The position numbers and the translations under genes were made by a program. A stretch of DNA of 64,000 nucleotides from Pardosa pseudoannulata (Eukaryota > Arthropoda > Arachnida > Araneae > Lycosidae): assembly GCA_032207245.1 (NCBI GenBank), contig CM063509.1, positions 58,502,563 through 58,566,562 of the forward strand, read 5' to 3'. Position 1 is the first letter of the stretch, and every line of letters starts with the position of its first letter. Positions 24,588 through 35,108 of this stretch are shown here, one piece after another. The notes below the pieces were generated by a model. It saw nothing but the letters and a program-made list of their open reading frames with translations. It was not told the DNA's origin and did not search any database.

Positions 24588-24700
24588 TTAAAGAGGTTGT
24601 GTGGAATGTGCTCAGTGTGAATTAGTGATTAGCCAGTGTAAAGTTAGGTTAGCCTTAACCCCCTTTGTAAAATAAAAGTTAATTAAAATCTACATTTATG
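24588..24700. repeat. Spacer repeat shared with 61165-61289
   Basis: AAGAGGTTGTGTGGAATGTG, CTCAGTGTGAATTA and AAGTTAATTAAAATCTAC are shared with 61165-61289. Both copies stand immediately left of a family A MITE, so a larger unit of about 250 bp has been copied. Confidence 0.75.
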
Positions 24701-24833
24701 GCCGGTCTAACCAACGTCGTTTAATAGATAACCTCGGTTAACCCATGGCGCCAACCAATGGTGGAACTTAATTCTCCGTTTAAAAAGAGAGTAATCGCGG
24801 TTAGCTGTTAAATAACTTTGGTGAGACAGGTCT
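24701..24833. mobile_element. Family A MITE
   Basis: It reads GGCCGGTCTAACCAACGTCG at the left and ends GGTGAGACAGGTC before TTAA (24834-24837). The internal halves pair as in the other copies. Confidence 0.85.
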
Positions 24834-25035
24834 TTAATATCCAAAATAAAAAATAACATGGGTGATTGAAATAACGTTTCACGTAATTCGTAAGACCCGA
24901 GTATGATAAACTGGCAACAGACGGCGACCACTTCCAATGAGGAATTTGCACATGTGGGGGATTCAACCAACTTAGTATTTTTCTGATAATTTCAGACTCT
25001 GAGATTCCAAAAATGTAAAAAACTGGGTCCATCAT
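24834..25035 (-). other. 75-codon minus-strand frame, doubtful exon
   Basis: An ATG at 25035 (minus strand) opens a frame beginning MMDPVFYIFGISESEI that runs left into the family A MITE. It stands head-to-head with the possible exon at 25270, with a CCAAT-like GATTGG and a TGACGTCA motif between. I recognise no domain and see no good splice donor before the MITE. It may be chance. Confidence 0.15.
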
Positions 25036-25080
25036 TTAAAAAATTTTAAAGTTGAGCGAAAATCACGTGACATCAAAACG

Positions 25081-25775
25081 CTCCGTGATTGGTTGTGACG
25101 TCATCGTTCACGTTGTCCAATATTTTCTTATTGCTTGTAAACGCTCACTATTTTCCGATTTTGTTTTTTCAAGTTCCTGAAATTTTCTAGCTATCAAAAT
25201 TTATTTTTATTTAAACTTGAAGGTTTATTTTATCGATCTAGATAGCTTAGTTATCTCAATTTGTCATAAATGTCTCTTCTACCTGGATTTACCAAAGGAC
25301 AGTCAGACAACCTCCCGAAAATTGACAACATGCCAATGTTTTCGTTCTTGGGGAACATCCCCCAGATTTTATGGGAGCAGAAATACGTTCGAATTAAAAC
25401 ACAAAGGTACGTAAAATCATTTACATATTTATCCAATTTTACTTAACATGTATTAATATTTTATTCATGCTAAACACAGCTCTTCTGTTTGAAGACATAG
25501 ACAAGTCAAATAAATATAATATTCATCGCATTTGTCCAGATTTTACGCGTATGTGGATCTTTGGAAACTGAAAAATATCTTCTCATTGCAATTAGTTGCT
25601 GTATTTTTAGAGTGGCACAATGCAATATTTATAATATGTTTTTTAATGCCAGACATAATAAAAAAATTGTAATTGATACTTTACACAAAAACAAATTTAA
25701 AAGTCGCCTTTTAACATGCAAACAGCATAGGCGCTGGGTGTCAAAGTGAACGATGACGTCACGAACTCCGCGGAG
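25081..25775. repeat. Segment bracketed by CRE-containing inverted repeats
   Basis: GTGACGTCATCGTTCAC at 25095-25111 and its exact complement at 25746-25762 lie in imperfect arms of about 31 bp that both begin CTCCG on the outer side. Each arm holds a full CRE palindrome, TGACGTCA. The arrangement could be the ends of a roughly 690-bp DNA element carrying the possible exon, or two facing promoter-like modules. Confidence 0.5.
25270..25406 (+). CDS. Possible first coding exon, family uncertain
   Basis: The ATG at 25270 opens MSLLPGFTKGQSDNLPKI and continues IDNMPMFSFLG to IKTQ, ending at a good splice donor, AAAG/GTACGT (25406/25407). Upstream within 190 bp are GATTGG, a CCAAT box in reverse, and TGACGTCA. 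If spliced to the acceptor TTTGTCCAG ending at 25538, the frame stays open about 44 more codons before a stop. The exon recalls the start of invertebrate proteins carrying a SWIM zinc finger and a YqaJ-like nuclease domain, but that is a memory-level resemblance of a short segment and neither domain is seen here. It may be a relic or a captured exon, as inverted repeats bracket it. Confidence 0.25.
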
Positions 25776-26152
25776 GAAAAGTATCGTTTTTGGGAGACGT
25801 TAAAGAGTCCGCTATAAAACCCATTAGAAATCATTCATTAGGCCCCAAATGAAAGAAAAATAGCTACTGTCCTGCTTACTTTTTTGTCTTCTATAGTTTA
25901 AAATAAAAAATAGAAAACGTGAAAATTCCTCATTGATGATAGGGCAGTTATCCACCAAAAGACCTAATCAAAGACTTGCAGGCACAATTGCATGTTTGCT
26001 AATTCATCCTTCAGTGAGTTAAGCCTTTGACATACAAATAAAAAAGAATTTCATTACTATTACTATTTAGTTCTGGCTCAACAGGACAATTCTGTGAAAG
26101 ATGAGAAAACAAACGTTTTATTTTGAAATTTGTTTTGCTGTGTAACATTTAA

Positions 26153-26400
26153 CCCTTTCGAAAGCCTTGGGATTATTTCTCACCTACACGTTACATATTA
26201 CAAAATACATCTGCGGGAAGTTGAAAAACCATTATAATGGCCTTATATTAATATATTGACCTTTCTATTATAACGATTGGAAGACTGATTCCCACTTTAA
26301 CTTTGAGCTGTCCTTTGTTATTTGATTAATTTAATACAATTAGCACTTCAGTTTTGAAAGATTGAAAATTTTGCGTGAGAAATAAATGACCCACGAAATG
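26153..26400. mobile_element. TTAA-type MITE, family B
   Basis: It follows TTAA at 26149-26152 and begins CCCTTTCGAAAGCC. The other end, read inwards, has CATTTCGTGGGTCATTTATT. It matches 40452-40685 in the opposite orientation (TTTCTCACCTACAC, ACAAAATACA, CCATTATAAT). Its right TTAA is lost where a family A MITE adjoins. Confidence 0.7.
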
Positions 26401-26405
26401 TTTAG

Positions 26406-26535
26406 GGCCGGTCTTACCAAAGCCGTTTAACATTAACCTTGATTAATCTATTTAAACGGAGAATTGCGTTCCACCATTGGGTTTGCGCCATGGGTTAATC
26501 GCGGTTAGCAGTTAAACGACTTTGGGGACACTGGC
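26406..26535. mobile_element. Family A MITE
   Basis: It begins GGGCCGGTCTTACCAAAGCC and ends GTTAAACGACTTTGGGG. The central motif TTTAAACGGAGAATTGCG appears in the opposite orientation to the other copies, as expected for a palindromic element. Confidence 0.8.
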
Positions 26536-26741
26536 CCCTGATGAGGTACGATGTTAATCGGCAATAAATAGCATAAAATTAACATTTCTTTAATGTATAA
26601 AACATCTCAAATCATTTTCGAATAGGTAAAAACTGACATTTTGTTTCCAATTTCTAAGTTGATCAGCTTCCTACATTATTTTTAAAGACATGAATCTTGA
26701 ACAGTCTAATAAAAAAATAGAGCACGAGTTAAATGATTTAA

Positions 26742-26841
26742 CATTATGCTGCCCTGTCGGAGACAGCTATTGACGTCAAAGTCTACTTTGGCATGAAATG
26801 ACTGACGTCTCTCAAACGTCATTGTATGTCAAGGGATAAAC
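26742..26841. repeat. TGACGTC-rich TTAA-linked repeat, copy 2
   Basis: It begins after TTAA with CATTATGCTGCCCTG, contains TTGACGTCAAAGTC and CTGACGTCTCTC, and ends GTATGTCAAGGG. Confidence 0.6.
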
Positions 26842-27024
26842 CTTTGAAACGAATAAAAGAATCGTAGACGCGTCCGTAGAATACCATTTAATTTGGTTTA
26901 ACAGGGGACATTCTTGTACAAGCTCAGAAACAGGGACTTTTATTTTTGGATTTACATTGTTATATAACATTTAATAAGATTGATATATAGCGTTAGTGTA
27001 CAATAACTTAAGTTGTTCTATAAA

Positions 27025-27141
27025 ATATTATACTGCCCGGTGTTCGCCGAAGAGAGTTCTCAACGTCTCGGAGACGTTGAGAACTCTTCCATGAAGTGTA
27101 CCATGGTACATCAAATACATGATGTCTCTGTATGTCAAGGG
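27025..27141. repeat. TGACGTC-type repeat, copy 3, with perfect hairpin
   Basis: It shares the family start (ATTATACTGCCC) and end (CTGTATGTCAAGGG). Its centre contains AGAGTTCTCAACGTCTC (27053-27069), one G, and the exact complement (27071-27087), a 17-bp perfect stem with almost no loop. Confidence 0.6.
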
Positions 27142-28153
27142 TTTAAGGTATATTAACTCTTTTTAAAAGTGAAGTTGGGTAACAAAGATTTTACAGGCAA
27201 CACATGCACAAATCTTACCTTAGCAGGGGCTAAATTTGCTAAGGCAGGAAGAATAATTGAATTCACTGACACCACGGGATACCTATTTTAATAATATGGA
27301 CAAGTTGATAATGCATTAAAATGCAGTGTACAGGGGTCACATAGGGCCAAAAGGTGAGAGCCTGTGTGCACCAGCAACTTGAAGTTGTTCCTATGGGAAA
27401 TTAATGCAAGATTCTAAATGCTCGTAGAAAGCAAATAACCCTTCAAATGTGAGATTTAAATAACTTTAAATACGACGATCTTTCGTCATCAGTTATTTAT
27501 CAGCTGTCTTTTTAAACCTACTATTGCATGTACTTTATAAAATTGAATCTTCATAATAAAAAATCAGATATTTTTAGTATCACATGTAAAGTAAAGTTTT
27601 ATAATAGATTATCTATTCGCCGTGATTTCAGTCTATGTACCTGCATAAAAAATTTATGTTCTTGGTTGGAAAATTAGGCTTCGCAGTGAAAAAAATTAAA
27701 ATGAATAATAAATGTGGTTAATTGTGCATAAAATGAATTTTCCTCTCTAGTGATGTTAAATGTAAATTTTTTTAAAGACAAAAAAATTAAACTTTTTTTT
27801 ACTGTCACAATAAGAGATGCTGAGCGTTAACAGGGTCTCAGTAATTTAAGTTTTTTAAACCCTTAAGCATGTTACAGAAATTTCTAATATAATGACGAAT
27901 AAAAATTCAGTATAACTTTTCTCTATCTAATTCATGGACGTGCAACGTAGCTGCCGTTCCAGTTTCAATAACGGAGGTGACGCTTGTTTAAAGTCCCCTC
28001 TATTGATATCTCAACTGATGCCGGAGCCGTCTCTCGTTGTCGCAGATGTGCGGCCCAGTTTCTCAGATTTATATCACGGGTAATTCTTACGACTGGTGTC
28101 ACTACCTCTTGTATATAGATAAATTAATCATTAAAAACTGCTATATAATTTAA
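27142..28153. other. Sequence without recognised gene
   Basis: There is a diverged scrap near 27585-27690 resembling 29035-29140 (CACATGTAAAG...TTTATAATA, TTTCAGTC). A GC-richer patch at 27935-28080 has an open 48-codon frame on the plus strand with no domain that I recognise. Confidence 0.35.
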
Positions 28154-28575
28154 CCCACTAGTTTCTGATCACACCTTTTTCAAGGGCAACTCAAATGTAG
28201 CCAAATTGGCTCATCCCGCGATTTTCGGGGGCAAGTGTTTCTTACTTTATTGAGGAGTGCATTCTGCCTTTTCAACTTTTACTCAGTGAAATAAATTATA
28301 CAGAGTATTAGACGCTTATATGAATAGAATTATATGAATAGATCTATAGTTATATTAGGTAATAGAATTAGTTATATTATAAATAGAAATTAACTGTTAT
28401 TTAATTGAAATTTATAACAAAAAATTCTGCGATAACATCTGAAATTGGTTTTTCATACAGCTTAGTTTCTTGTGATAAAAATCTATATAAAAAGCATTTC
28501 TAAAACACACACACACACGCACGCACGCACGCACGCACGAAGCTATTTCAGTCCACAAATTGAGTACTCAGAGGG
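28154..28575. mobile_element. Possible TTAA-flanked element
   Basis: TTAA lies on both sides (28150-28153, 28576-28579). The inward-read ends CCCACTAGTTTC and CCCTCTGAGTAC are only loosely alike, and the right one recalls the end at 9954. It contains the AC/ACGC microsatellite. I am unsure whether this is one element. Confidence 0.35.
28505..28539. repeat. (AC)n(ACGC)n microsatellite
   Basis: AC repeats pass directly into about five ACGC units. Confidence 0.9.
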
Positions 28576-29187
28576 TTAATTGTTAAAATCTGCCTTAATA
28601 CTATCTTGATTGTATCAGTATGAAGTTTTAAATAATGAATATAAGTATTAAAATGTTAAGTTTACAGAATAAAGTGTTAATCATTATTTTGGCCAAGCAC
28701 ATATGGGTTCGATCTATATGCAGTCAGTACTATGATATGTGTAGTAGACTACAAGTATATTGTAACAATAACTTTTTCTATTTTATTCTTTTCAGCATAT
28801 AAAAAAAATCCGCATTTAAAAATTCCTTGTTTTACGCTCATTAGAGTATACTATGTGTCACTTATGGGTTGTATTACTTTACGGGCTTTTCTCTCAAATC
28901 TTTTTTACTGCTATATGCACGATTTAAGAAAAATCTAAAAGGTATAAACCTACATGTACAAGTGTATTAATATAAGTATAGTCTAATATTTTTAACTAAA
29001 AATACCATTTATATAAAAAAAATCTTCCCGATAAGGCTTAATGTGGTGTCACATGCAAACACAGTACTGTAAAGTGAAGCTTTATAATAAAGCTATTTCT
29101 CATTATTTCAGTCAATATTCCTGGCGTAGGAGTTAATTTATGAGCATACTTAAAAATAATAACGTTTTAATCCAAATTAAAAATATT

Positions 29188-29282
29188 TGTGGCTCAGTGG
29201 TCAGCGCAACGGGCTCCAGTACGAGAAGTTCCAGGATCAAATTCCCGTACAGGCGATGCGAGAACTTTGTCATGACTACACG
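29188..29282 (+). mobile_element. tRNA-like SINE fragment, second type
   Basis: TGGCTCAGTGGTCAGCGC resembles a tRNA A box and GGATCAAATTCCC a worn B box about 45 bp on. A near copy is at 30037-30100, so this is a dispersed repeat and not a functional tRNA gene. It differs from the main SINE. Confidence 0.5.
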
Positions 29283-29814
29283 CGTGGTGGCGTCAAGTAT
29301 TTTTAAAATAATTTGCTTTCCTCACTTTTCCATCCAAAAGATCCAATTTATAATTTATTTAAAAAAAATTTACAATTTTTTAATTTGTAGCGTTAAAACA
29401 AGACAACGTCTGTCTAGTTTTCTAGTTTTTATATAAAGTTTAAAATGTCCGAGTGTTTCTACCAACAATTTGATTGGCAGCTGTATGTTTGGCTCGGTAA
29501 TACAAAGTCTGATTTGTTGATGCAAATGCTTCAATTGATAAACTCGATAACTTTGCGTATTTTATATTGAAATATATAAACAAATATATAAATAGATGTA
29601 TATAAATAACCGTAAGATTTTTGCAAACCAAAAATATTTTTTAGTGGATAAATTTATAATAGTATCGTAAATATGAAAAATCAAATAGAAATGGAGTATA
29701 ATTTTATTTTTTTTTCGAATTATGTTTATATAAATATTTTTACATTCCATAATCTATGTAGTATTCGATCTATGTAGTTCACAATCTATGTAGTTAATTC
29801 GGCTTCCACCAGAC

Positions 29815-29960
29815 ACACAAATCTTTATATAAAATTCTTTTGTCCCAATGTTTGTAATAGAACGCCTCCTAAACGGCTGGACTGATTTTGATGAAATTTT
29901 GTATATGTAATTAAGTTGATTGGAGAATGGCTTAGATTCACAATTTGATCCGATAGAATT
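29815..29960 (+). mobile_element. Helitron 5'-end-like fragment
   Basis: CTAAACGGCTGGACTGATTT and TGATGAAATTTTGTATATG form the conserved block found just inside the 5' end of many arthropod Helitrons. No matching 3' terminus was located nearby. Confidence 0.45.
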
Positions 29961-30036
29961 TATTTAAAAATCCATAATTACGCGATTATTGAGGGTTACT
30001 ATAATGTCACATGAAACCCTTCATTGCCGACTTATA

Positions 30037-30100
30037 TGTAGCACAGTGGTCAGCGCAACGGGCTTCAGTAAGAGAAGTTCCAGGATCAAATTCCCGTATT
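30037..30100 (+). mobile_element. tRNA-like SINE fragment, second type
   Basis: It shares CAGTGGTCAGCGCAACGGGC and GAGAAGTTCCAGGATCAAAT with 29188-29282. It stops at the boundary with the repeat that follows. Confidence 0.5.
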
Positions 30101-30107
30101 ATAAATA

Positions 30108-30523
30108 GATATATAAATAGACATTATTGATTCTTAATTTTTAATACACATAAAGCTTGTCAAGTCTAATAAAAATCTTTAAGAGAATTATTTATATTTG
30201 TTTACGAAAGTCATCCAAGATATTTAAGTGGTGCAATTAGAGATATGTGTTACCGAAAACGAAATACTTCGAAATAGAGATTGACAAAGCCATGAGAAGC
30301 TATCAGCTTCTTGGTGCCTCAGGGAGTAGGGGTGCATCCCTCAATAAATGTCAGTCAAAGAGGGGTGCAGTTCCTAAACAATCGACCTGACACTCCTTCC
30401 TCAAAACTCCATGGAGGAAATCACTGGCAGAAATGTACAATACATCCATTTTCGGAACGTTTTTGGAGGTCAAAAATTGTGCGTGACAGCCGGCGGAATT
30501 GTACGTGCGAACCGCTTAGAGGG
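30108..30523. mobile_element. TTAA-flanked repeat, copy 2 of a dispersed pair
   Basis: It matches the right part of 9954-10518 and ends GCTTAGAGGG before TTAA (30524-30527). It carries an extra segment near 30395-30450 absent from copy 1. The left TTAA end was not found. Confidence 0.55.
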
Positions 30524-30762
30524 TTAAGTTAGACCCAAACCACTGTTTTAAGTAGACCGAAAGTCCCGTAGTCCTGACGTGGTGAATTTCAGCTTTCTAT
30601 TGTATTTCCTGCACAAATGGTATTTCCAATTGGAGTGTATGTTCATACGCAGTGCGCCAAAAATACTAAAGCAATCTATTTCGTGTGCCCGGAATCATGC
30701 TTATTTCTCAAACTACAAGTCCAATACAAGTACTGCAAGTACCCGACTCTGTAGTGTGTTAG

Positions 30763-30931
30763 TTTGGTTTGGTTTGGAGTGCTACGGTCTACTTTTTGCA
30801 ACACGAGGGCTAATGAGACCGGGACCTACAGCTTAAAGCCGATTCCGAACGGCTACGAACATCCATGCCTCAGTGGGATTCGAACCCACGAACTCCGGTT
30901 CCGAAGGCCAGCACCCTAACCAATCGTGTAG
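30763..30931 (-). mobile_element. tRNA-derived SINE with 13-bp target duplication
   Basis: A nearly complete copy that lacks the first dozen bases of the tRNA-like head. TGTAGTGTGTTAG flanks it on both sides (30750-30762 and 30932-30944), a clean target-site duplication for LINE-mediated insertion. The B box (GGGTTCGAATCCCAC, minus strand) is intact. Confidence 0.92.
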
Positions 30932-31568
30932 TGTAGTGTGTTAGATCAAACTATTTTGAAACCGTATTGTTTGGGACCAGAATTTTCTGTTGCCCGTAGC
31001 GCCTGTAGTGAGCGCGATTGAAGCGCTGCTAGAGAAAAAGTTTTTACCTGCTGCTTGAAATCGGTGTGCGTAGCTCACGTATTCTGTGAATGCTTGAAGT
31101 AATAAATCTTGAATCTTGAAGTAATAAATATCTTGAATCATCTACGGTTTTTTTCTCGCTCTCCCAATGACTTCTTGAAACCCTTTAATTTGAATTCCTG
31201 AAATCAAAATTTAAAAATTTTAATCCATCATACACGTATCTTATTTACAAAAATACAATATAGCAGATACAGGCTTGCAACTGCTGAGGTACTTTCAAAA
31301 AGGTGAGAAAAGTGACAAATAATACATAATAAGTGACTAAAAAGTGACGAAACATTGAAAAAAAAAACACATTTTTTTCTTCTCTTGATTACAGATGCTT
31401 TTATTAAGATTCTTCAATTTATTTTAACTCTAAATCAAATGATTCATGCAAGACATGACTTTAGCGTCAAATTCAAAAAAGATTAAACATTTTGTTTAAC
31501 ACAACTCAACATTGCTTTTTATTCAAGAAAATCTATAAATTAGATTTGAATACATACAATACATTAAT

Positions 31569-32520
31569 CAAGGTTCAGACTCTTTCCACAGAAAAAAAAC
31601 TAAGCACTTTTTAAGCACCTTTTAAGCACCTAAATTTTCATTCTACTATGATCAACCTACAGCTAAAGCTTAAAAATTGAAGATTTTCATGAGCTTTATG
31701 ACTTGTAAAATGGCATTAAATAATATAGAGAGATAATTTAATAATTTCATTAAACACAATTGTTAATATCTCATACTTTATGTTAACACATCTTTTTTCG
31801 CAAACAAATTTTAGAACAGCAATAGTCCGTATTGATCAAATGCCCCCCCCCTTCTCTAAACAAATCTGAAATATTTGTAAAGTTAAGAAAGTACTATCTG
31901 TGGTGGAAGATCAACAAGTTTCACATCATAGCAACAGTATTTTTACAGCAACATAGATGTAAAATAATATAATAAAAAGTACTTCTGTATTATAAACAGG
32001 TAAATATAATATTCACATACACACGCACGCACGCACACACACACACACACACACACACCGGGAGACAGAAAAGATGCAGTATCTACACTAAAAAGTTTTA
32101 ATTATGACATACTAAAAACAAGATTCAAGAAATTATCAATGCTATTTTAAAAATGTAACTGAAGAACTATTTCCATTCATAATAGAAGATGAGAACCAAA
32201 AAATATAGGAAGGGGGAGAATATGTCTACTTTTGAAGTTCATTTTTCTTTTCTTCTATACATTTTTTTAATTAGTCTAACTCTTCTTTCTTATCTTTCGC
32301 TTTGTTGAATGGATTGACGATTAATTACCAAGGGAAATAAAAATTCAGCAACCAATATTTGGGGAAAAAAATAAGCACTTTTTAAGCACTCAGAAAAAAT
32401 TATAAATTTTAAGGCTACAAAAAGAAAACTAAGCACTTTTTAAGGACTTATTAGGGACCTTAAAAATGGATCTACAAAATAAGCACTTTTTAAGGATTTT
32501 AAGCACCCGGCTGAACCATG
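31569..32520. mobile_element. Nested DNA element (hAT-like ends)
   Basis: Ends are CAAGGTTCAG and, on the other strand, CATGGTTCAG, flanked by TTAAT on both sides (31564-31568, 32521-32525). An 8-bp duplication with two changes (ACATTAAT/ATGTTAAT) is the alternative reading. The paralogous hAT copy at 40752-40760 reads straight through ACATTAATTTTATAATC, proving the insertion limits. Near both ends TAAGCACTTTTTAAG motifs repeat. An AC microsatellite sits inside (32016-32058). No coding sequence is recognised. Confidence 0.8.
32016..32058. repeat. (AC)n(GCAC)n microsatellite
   Basis: A run of AC units interrupted by four GCAC units. Confidence 0.9.
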
Positions 32521-32769
32521 TTAATTTTATAATCACAATTTTCTGCATATATTAATGATGTTTTGAAATATGTACATAGTTAGATTACAGTATCTAAACA
32601 AAAAATGTGAAGAAAAAGAAAAAGAAATATGTGCTTTGACGTAAATTACTTTAATGCATTAAATGTACATTTCAATGTAGATTTCAGGAACTTCTTTACG
32701 ACTTTTTAAAATCATTAAATTCTGGAAACCATATGACTAATTACATTTTAATAAGAAAAATAAGATTAG

Positions 32770-32950
32770 GTTTGGTTTGGATTGGAGCAGTATGGTTTAC
32801 TTTTTGCAACACGAGGGCTAATGAGAACGGGACCTACTGCTTAAAGTCGATTCCGAACGGCTACAAACATTCATGCCACAGTGGGATTCGAACCCATGAA
32901 CTCCGGTTCCGAAGGTCAGCACCCTAACCATTCTGCCATCGTTCAGAAAA
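32770..32950 (-). mobile_element. tRNA-derived SINE with 14-bp target duplication
   Basis: AAAAATAAGATTAG flanks the copy (32756-32769 and 32951-32964). The paralogous site at about 40985-40998 carries this 14-mer once, followed by AGCCTCACATTTTTGG, the unoccupied form. Head, B box and CCAAACC tail are present. Confidence 0.93.
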
Positions 32951-33142
32951 AAAAATAAGATTAGAGCATCACATTTTTGGTCTCTTATTAAAATATTTTG
33001 TTATTAATTCAGATTTTCTTTTTTCAACAACACTTTTTCTGATACATCATGAAAAAGTGACTAAAGGTGACTGTTTACTTAAAAAAGTGACTAAAAGTGA
33101 TCAATTGTAAAAAAAGTGACGGAATTGCAAGCCTGCAGATAC

Positions 33143-33438
33143 CATTGCAAAAAGAGGGCAGCTAACCCTAGATAATAACCCTAATCGTTTGAGTGAAAGG
33201 TATTTTATTGCCATCAAGAGAACGTAGATTGTTGTTCCAAAAGAGATGAAAACAATAAGATGCAGAAAAAAATTATGTACTATCTAGATTGTGATTGTTG
33301 GACTTTGCATTTCACGCTTTAAGATTTATCAAGAAAGAAAAAAATATATTATCCATGCCAGACCATGTGTTGCTGTGGTTTAGCATAGTTACACGGAAAT
33401 GAAAGAAAAAGTACATGTCTTTAATATGTTTAATTTAA
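33143..33438. repeat. Flanking repeat shared with 35109-35868 and 41191-41960
   Basis: CATTGCAAAAAGAGGG, TAGATAATAACC and TTGTTCCAAAAGAGATG are shared with the two long duplicates, but this copy is shorter and more diverged. Confidence 0.5.
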
Positions 33439-33963
33439 CCCTTTAACGGACAGTTGTTTCCAGCGGAAACCAGCTATCAAAATTGTTTTTTTTTTTTTTT
33501 TTGTTGTTTTTAAAAGGAATTAAATGAATTTTTGGATTTTCTACTTTTTGACACTATCAATAGATGGTAGATCTACACATAATTTATCTTTCTCTTTCAA
33601 ATATACATTTTAAAACTTTCTTTGCTTGAAACAATCAAATTCTATTTTCGTCTTTTATAATCAGAAATAAAAGAACTTATACAAACAACACTTATAAATT
33701 GTTTACATATTTATTGCATCATATTAATGATAACATATTAGTGATAATTACTCATTATTTTCGAATATAATTTAAAATTTAGGGAAGTATTATTTTCCCG
33801 CCATACAAGGGGAAGGTTTTGCAGTTAAACCACTTCTTACATCTACAACCCCTGAAGAACTCTAATTTTTTTTTACTAATTTCACATTTATAAGGTTCTT
33901 AGATAACAGTATATACTATTTCCATTAAATGTCAAAGAATTTTTAAGCGTGAACTTTAAAGGG
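33439..33963. mobile_element. TTAA-type MITE, family C, copy 1
   Basis: TTAA flanks both sides (33435-33438, 33964-33967). It begins CCCTTTAACGGACAG and ends, read inwards, CCCTTTAAAGTTCACGC. An inverted copy of similar size is at 48877-49394. The interior is AT-rich and non-coding. Confidence 0.8.
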
Positions 33964-33967
33964 TTAA

Positions 33968-35108
33968 TAACACTGCGTTTGGTGGAATTAGAGCATTTGT
34001 TTTCATTCCTCAGTGCTAGGAACTCTACCATCGAACCAAACACACAACAGCCAATCAAATTTCTGAAAGACAGATTTTAAACTTTATAAGTGGTGAGGAT
34101 AGAAAACATACCCGGACTCTAGTACAACGATAAGTCAAAATTTCAAGCCAATCGGGGAAATATTTTCTGAGATTTTAGGTTACGAACAAACATTTACATT
34201 TTATTTATATTGATAAGCTAGATTAATAAACTCTTTCAGCTTATAAACTTTTTTAAAATTCATTTTATTTACTCGAAAACCAACATTAAGTCATGATAAC
34301 CAAGATTGTTGGCTTTTCAAAAAAAAAAAAATTTTAGTTTCAAGTTCAATAAACTCAAATGTTCAAAAATGAAGGCATGTATTAATTATACACATAGTTT
34401 TATGTAATTTTCTAGACTAAAAAAGGGGCATTTTTACGACCGTTTTTTTCCAAAATTATCGATTAAGGAGGTTAACGACGTTTAAGTAATCAATGTTTCG
34501 TTTCTTTTCCTTCCCAATAGTTTATTAAAAATTTTTGTGGCATATTCTAGTTTTTGATCCTTGTAGTGTACATATGTGAACACTGCTAGAGATATTGAAG
34601 TATTCAGACCCGAGGTTGAAAATGATTATGACCTTATTCAGTGTGGTTAGGTACCAGTCATATTGGATTCCTCTCGCATCATTTTACCCCTGTGGGAAAT
34701 TGCTTTGCTTGTGAGCAGATTACTTTAAAACAAATTTTAAAGCCTGATAGAGACTAAAGTTCTTCAAAATGAATGATCTTTATGAAAATGCGAACTAGTA
34801 AATATTCGCATTCAAAAGAAGATATCAAAGTGTTTTAGAAAATAAGTATTAAGCGTTTTAGTACTAAAGCATAAAAAGTTTAGTAAAGCATTATCATTGA
34901 GAATTTTTTGCTCTATCACAGTAAAAATTAGTTTAAATACACCTTTACTGTTGTTGTCCTATGCCACTTAGTCAAACCAAGCATGATTGATTAAAAGTAG
35001 CTTAAATCTTGAAGTAATAAATATCTTGAATCCTGAAAGTTATATTTTGTCTTGCTCTTCCAACAACTTCTTGAAACCCTTTGATTTGAATCCCTGGATT
35101 AAAATTTT
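33968..35108. other. Sequence with one LTR-like scrap
   Basis: Near 35005-35095 a CTTGAAGTAATAAATATCTTG...CAACTTCTTGAAACCC segment resembles 31090-31190 and has an AATAAA. It may be the end of an old LTR. Otherwise nothing is recognised. Confidence 0.3.

Larger units (their letters stand above)
31271..33134. mobile_element. hAT-like element with two nested insertions
   Basis: The ends are AGGCTTGCAA on both strands, flanked by the 8-bp duplication GCAGATAC (31263-31270, 33135-33142), the hAT signature. Both ends carry GTGACTAAAA-type sub-repeats. The interior has been entered by another DNA element (31569-32520) and a SINE (32770-32950). Subtracting these leaves about 0.7 kb that matches 40229-41187. 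No transposase remains, so it is non-autonomous. Confidence 0.8.

Noticed and set aside
27935..28080. GC-richer open segment, possible exon
   Set aside because: Only 48 codons, no convincing splice acceptor in phase and no recognised protein similarity.
30850..30920. tRNA genes suggested by GGGTTCGAATCCCAC boxes
   Set aside because: The boxes occur in many near-identical copies joined to the same non-tRNA body, some with target duplications, so they are SINE heads.
31090..31200. Possible LTR end with AATAAA repeats
   Set aside because: A related scrap exists near 35000, but no TG...CA boundaries, primer site or paired LTR could be found.
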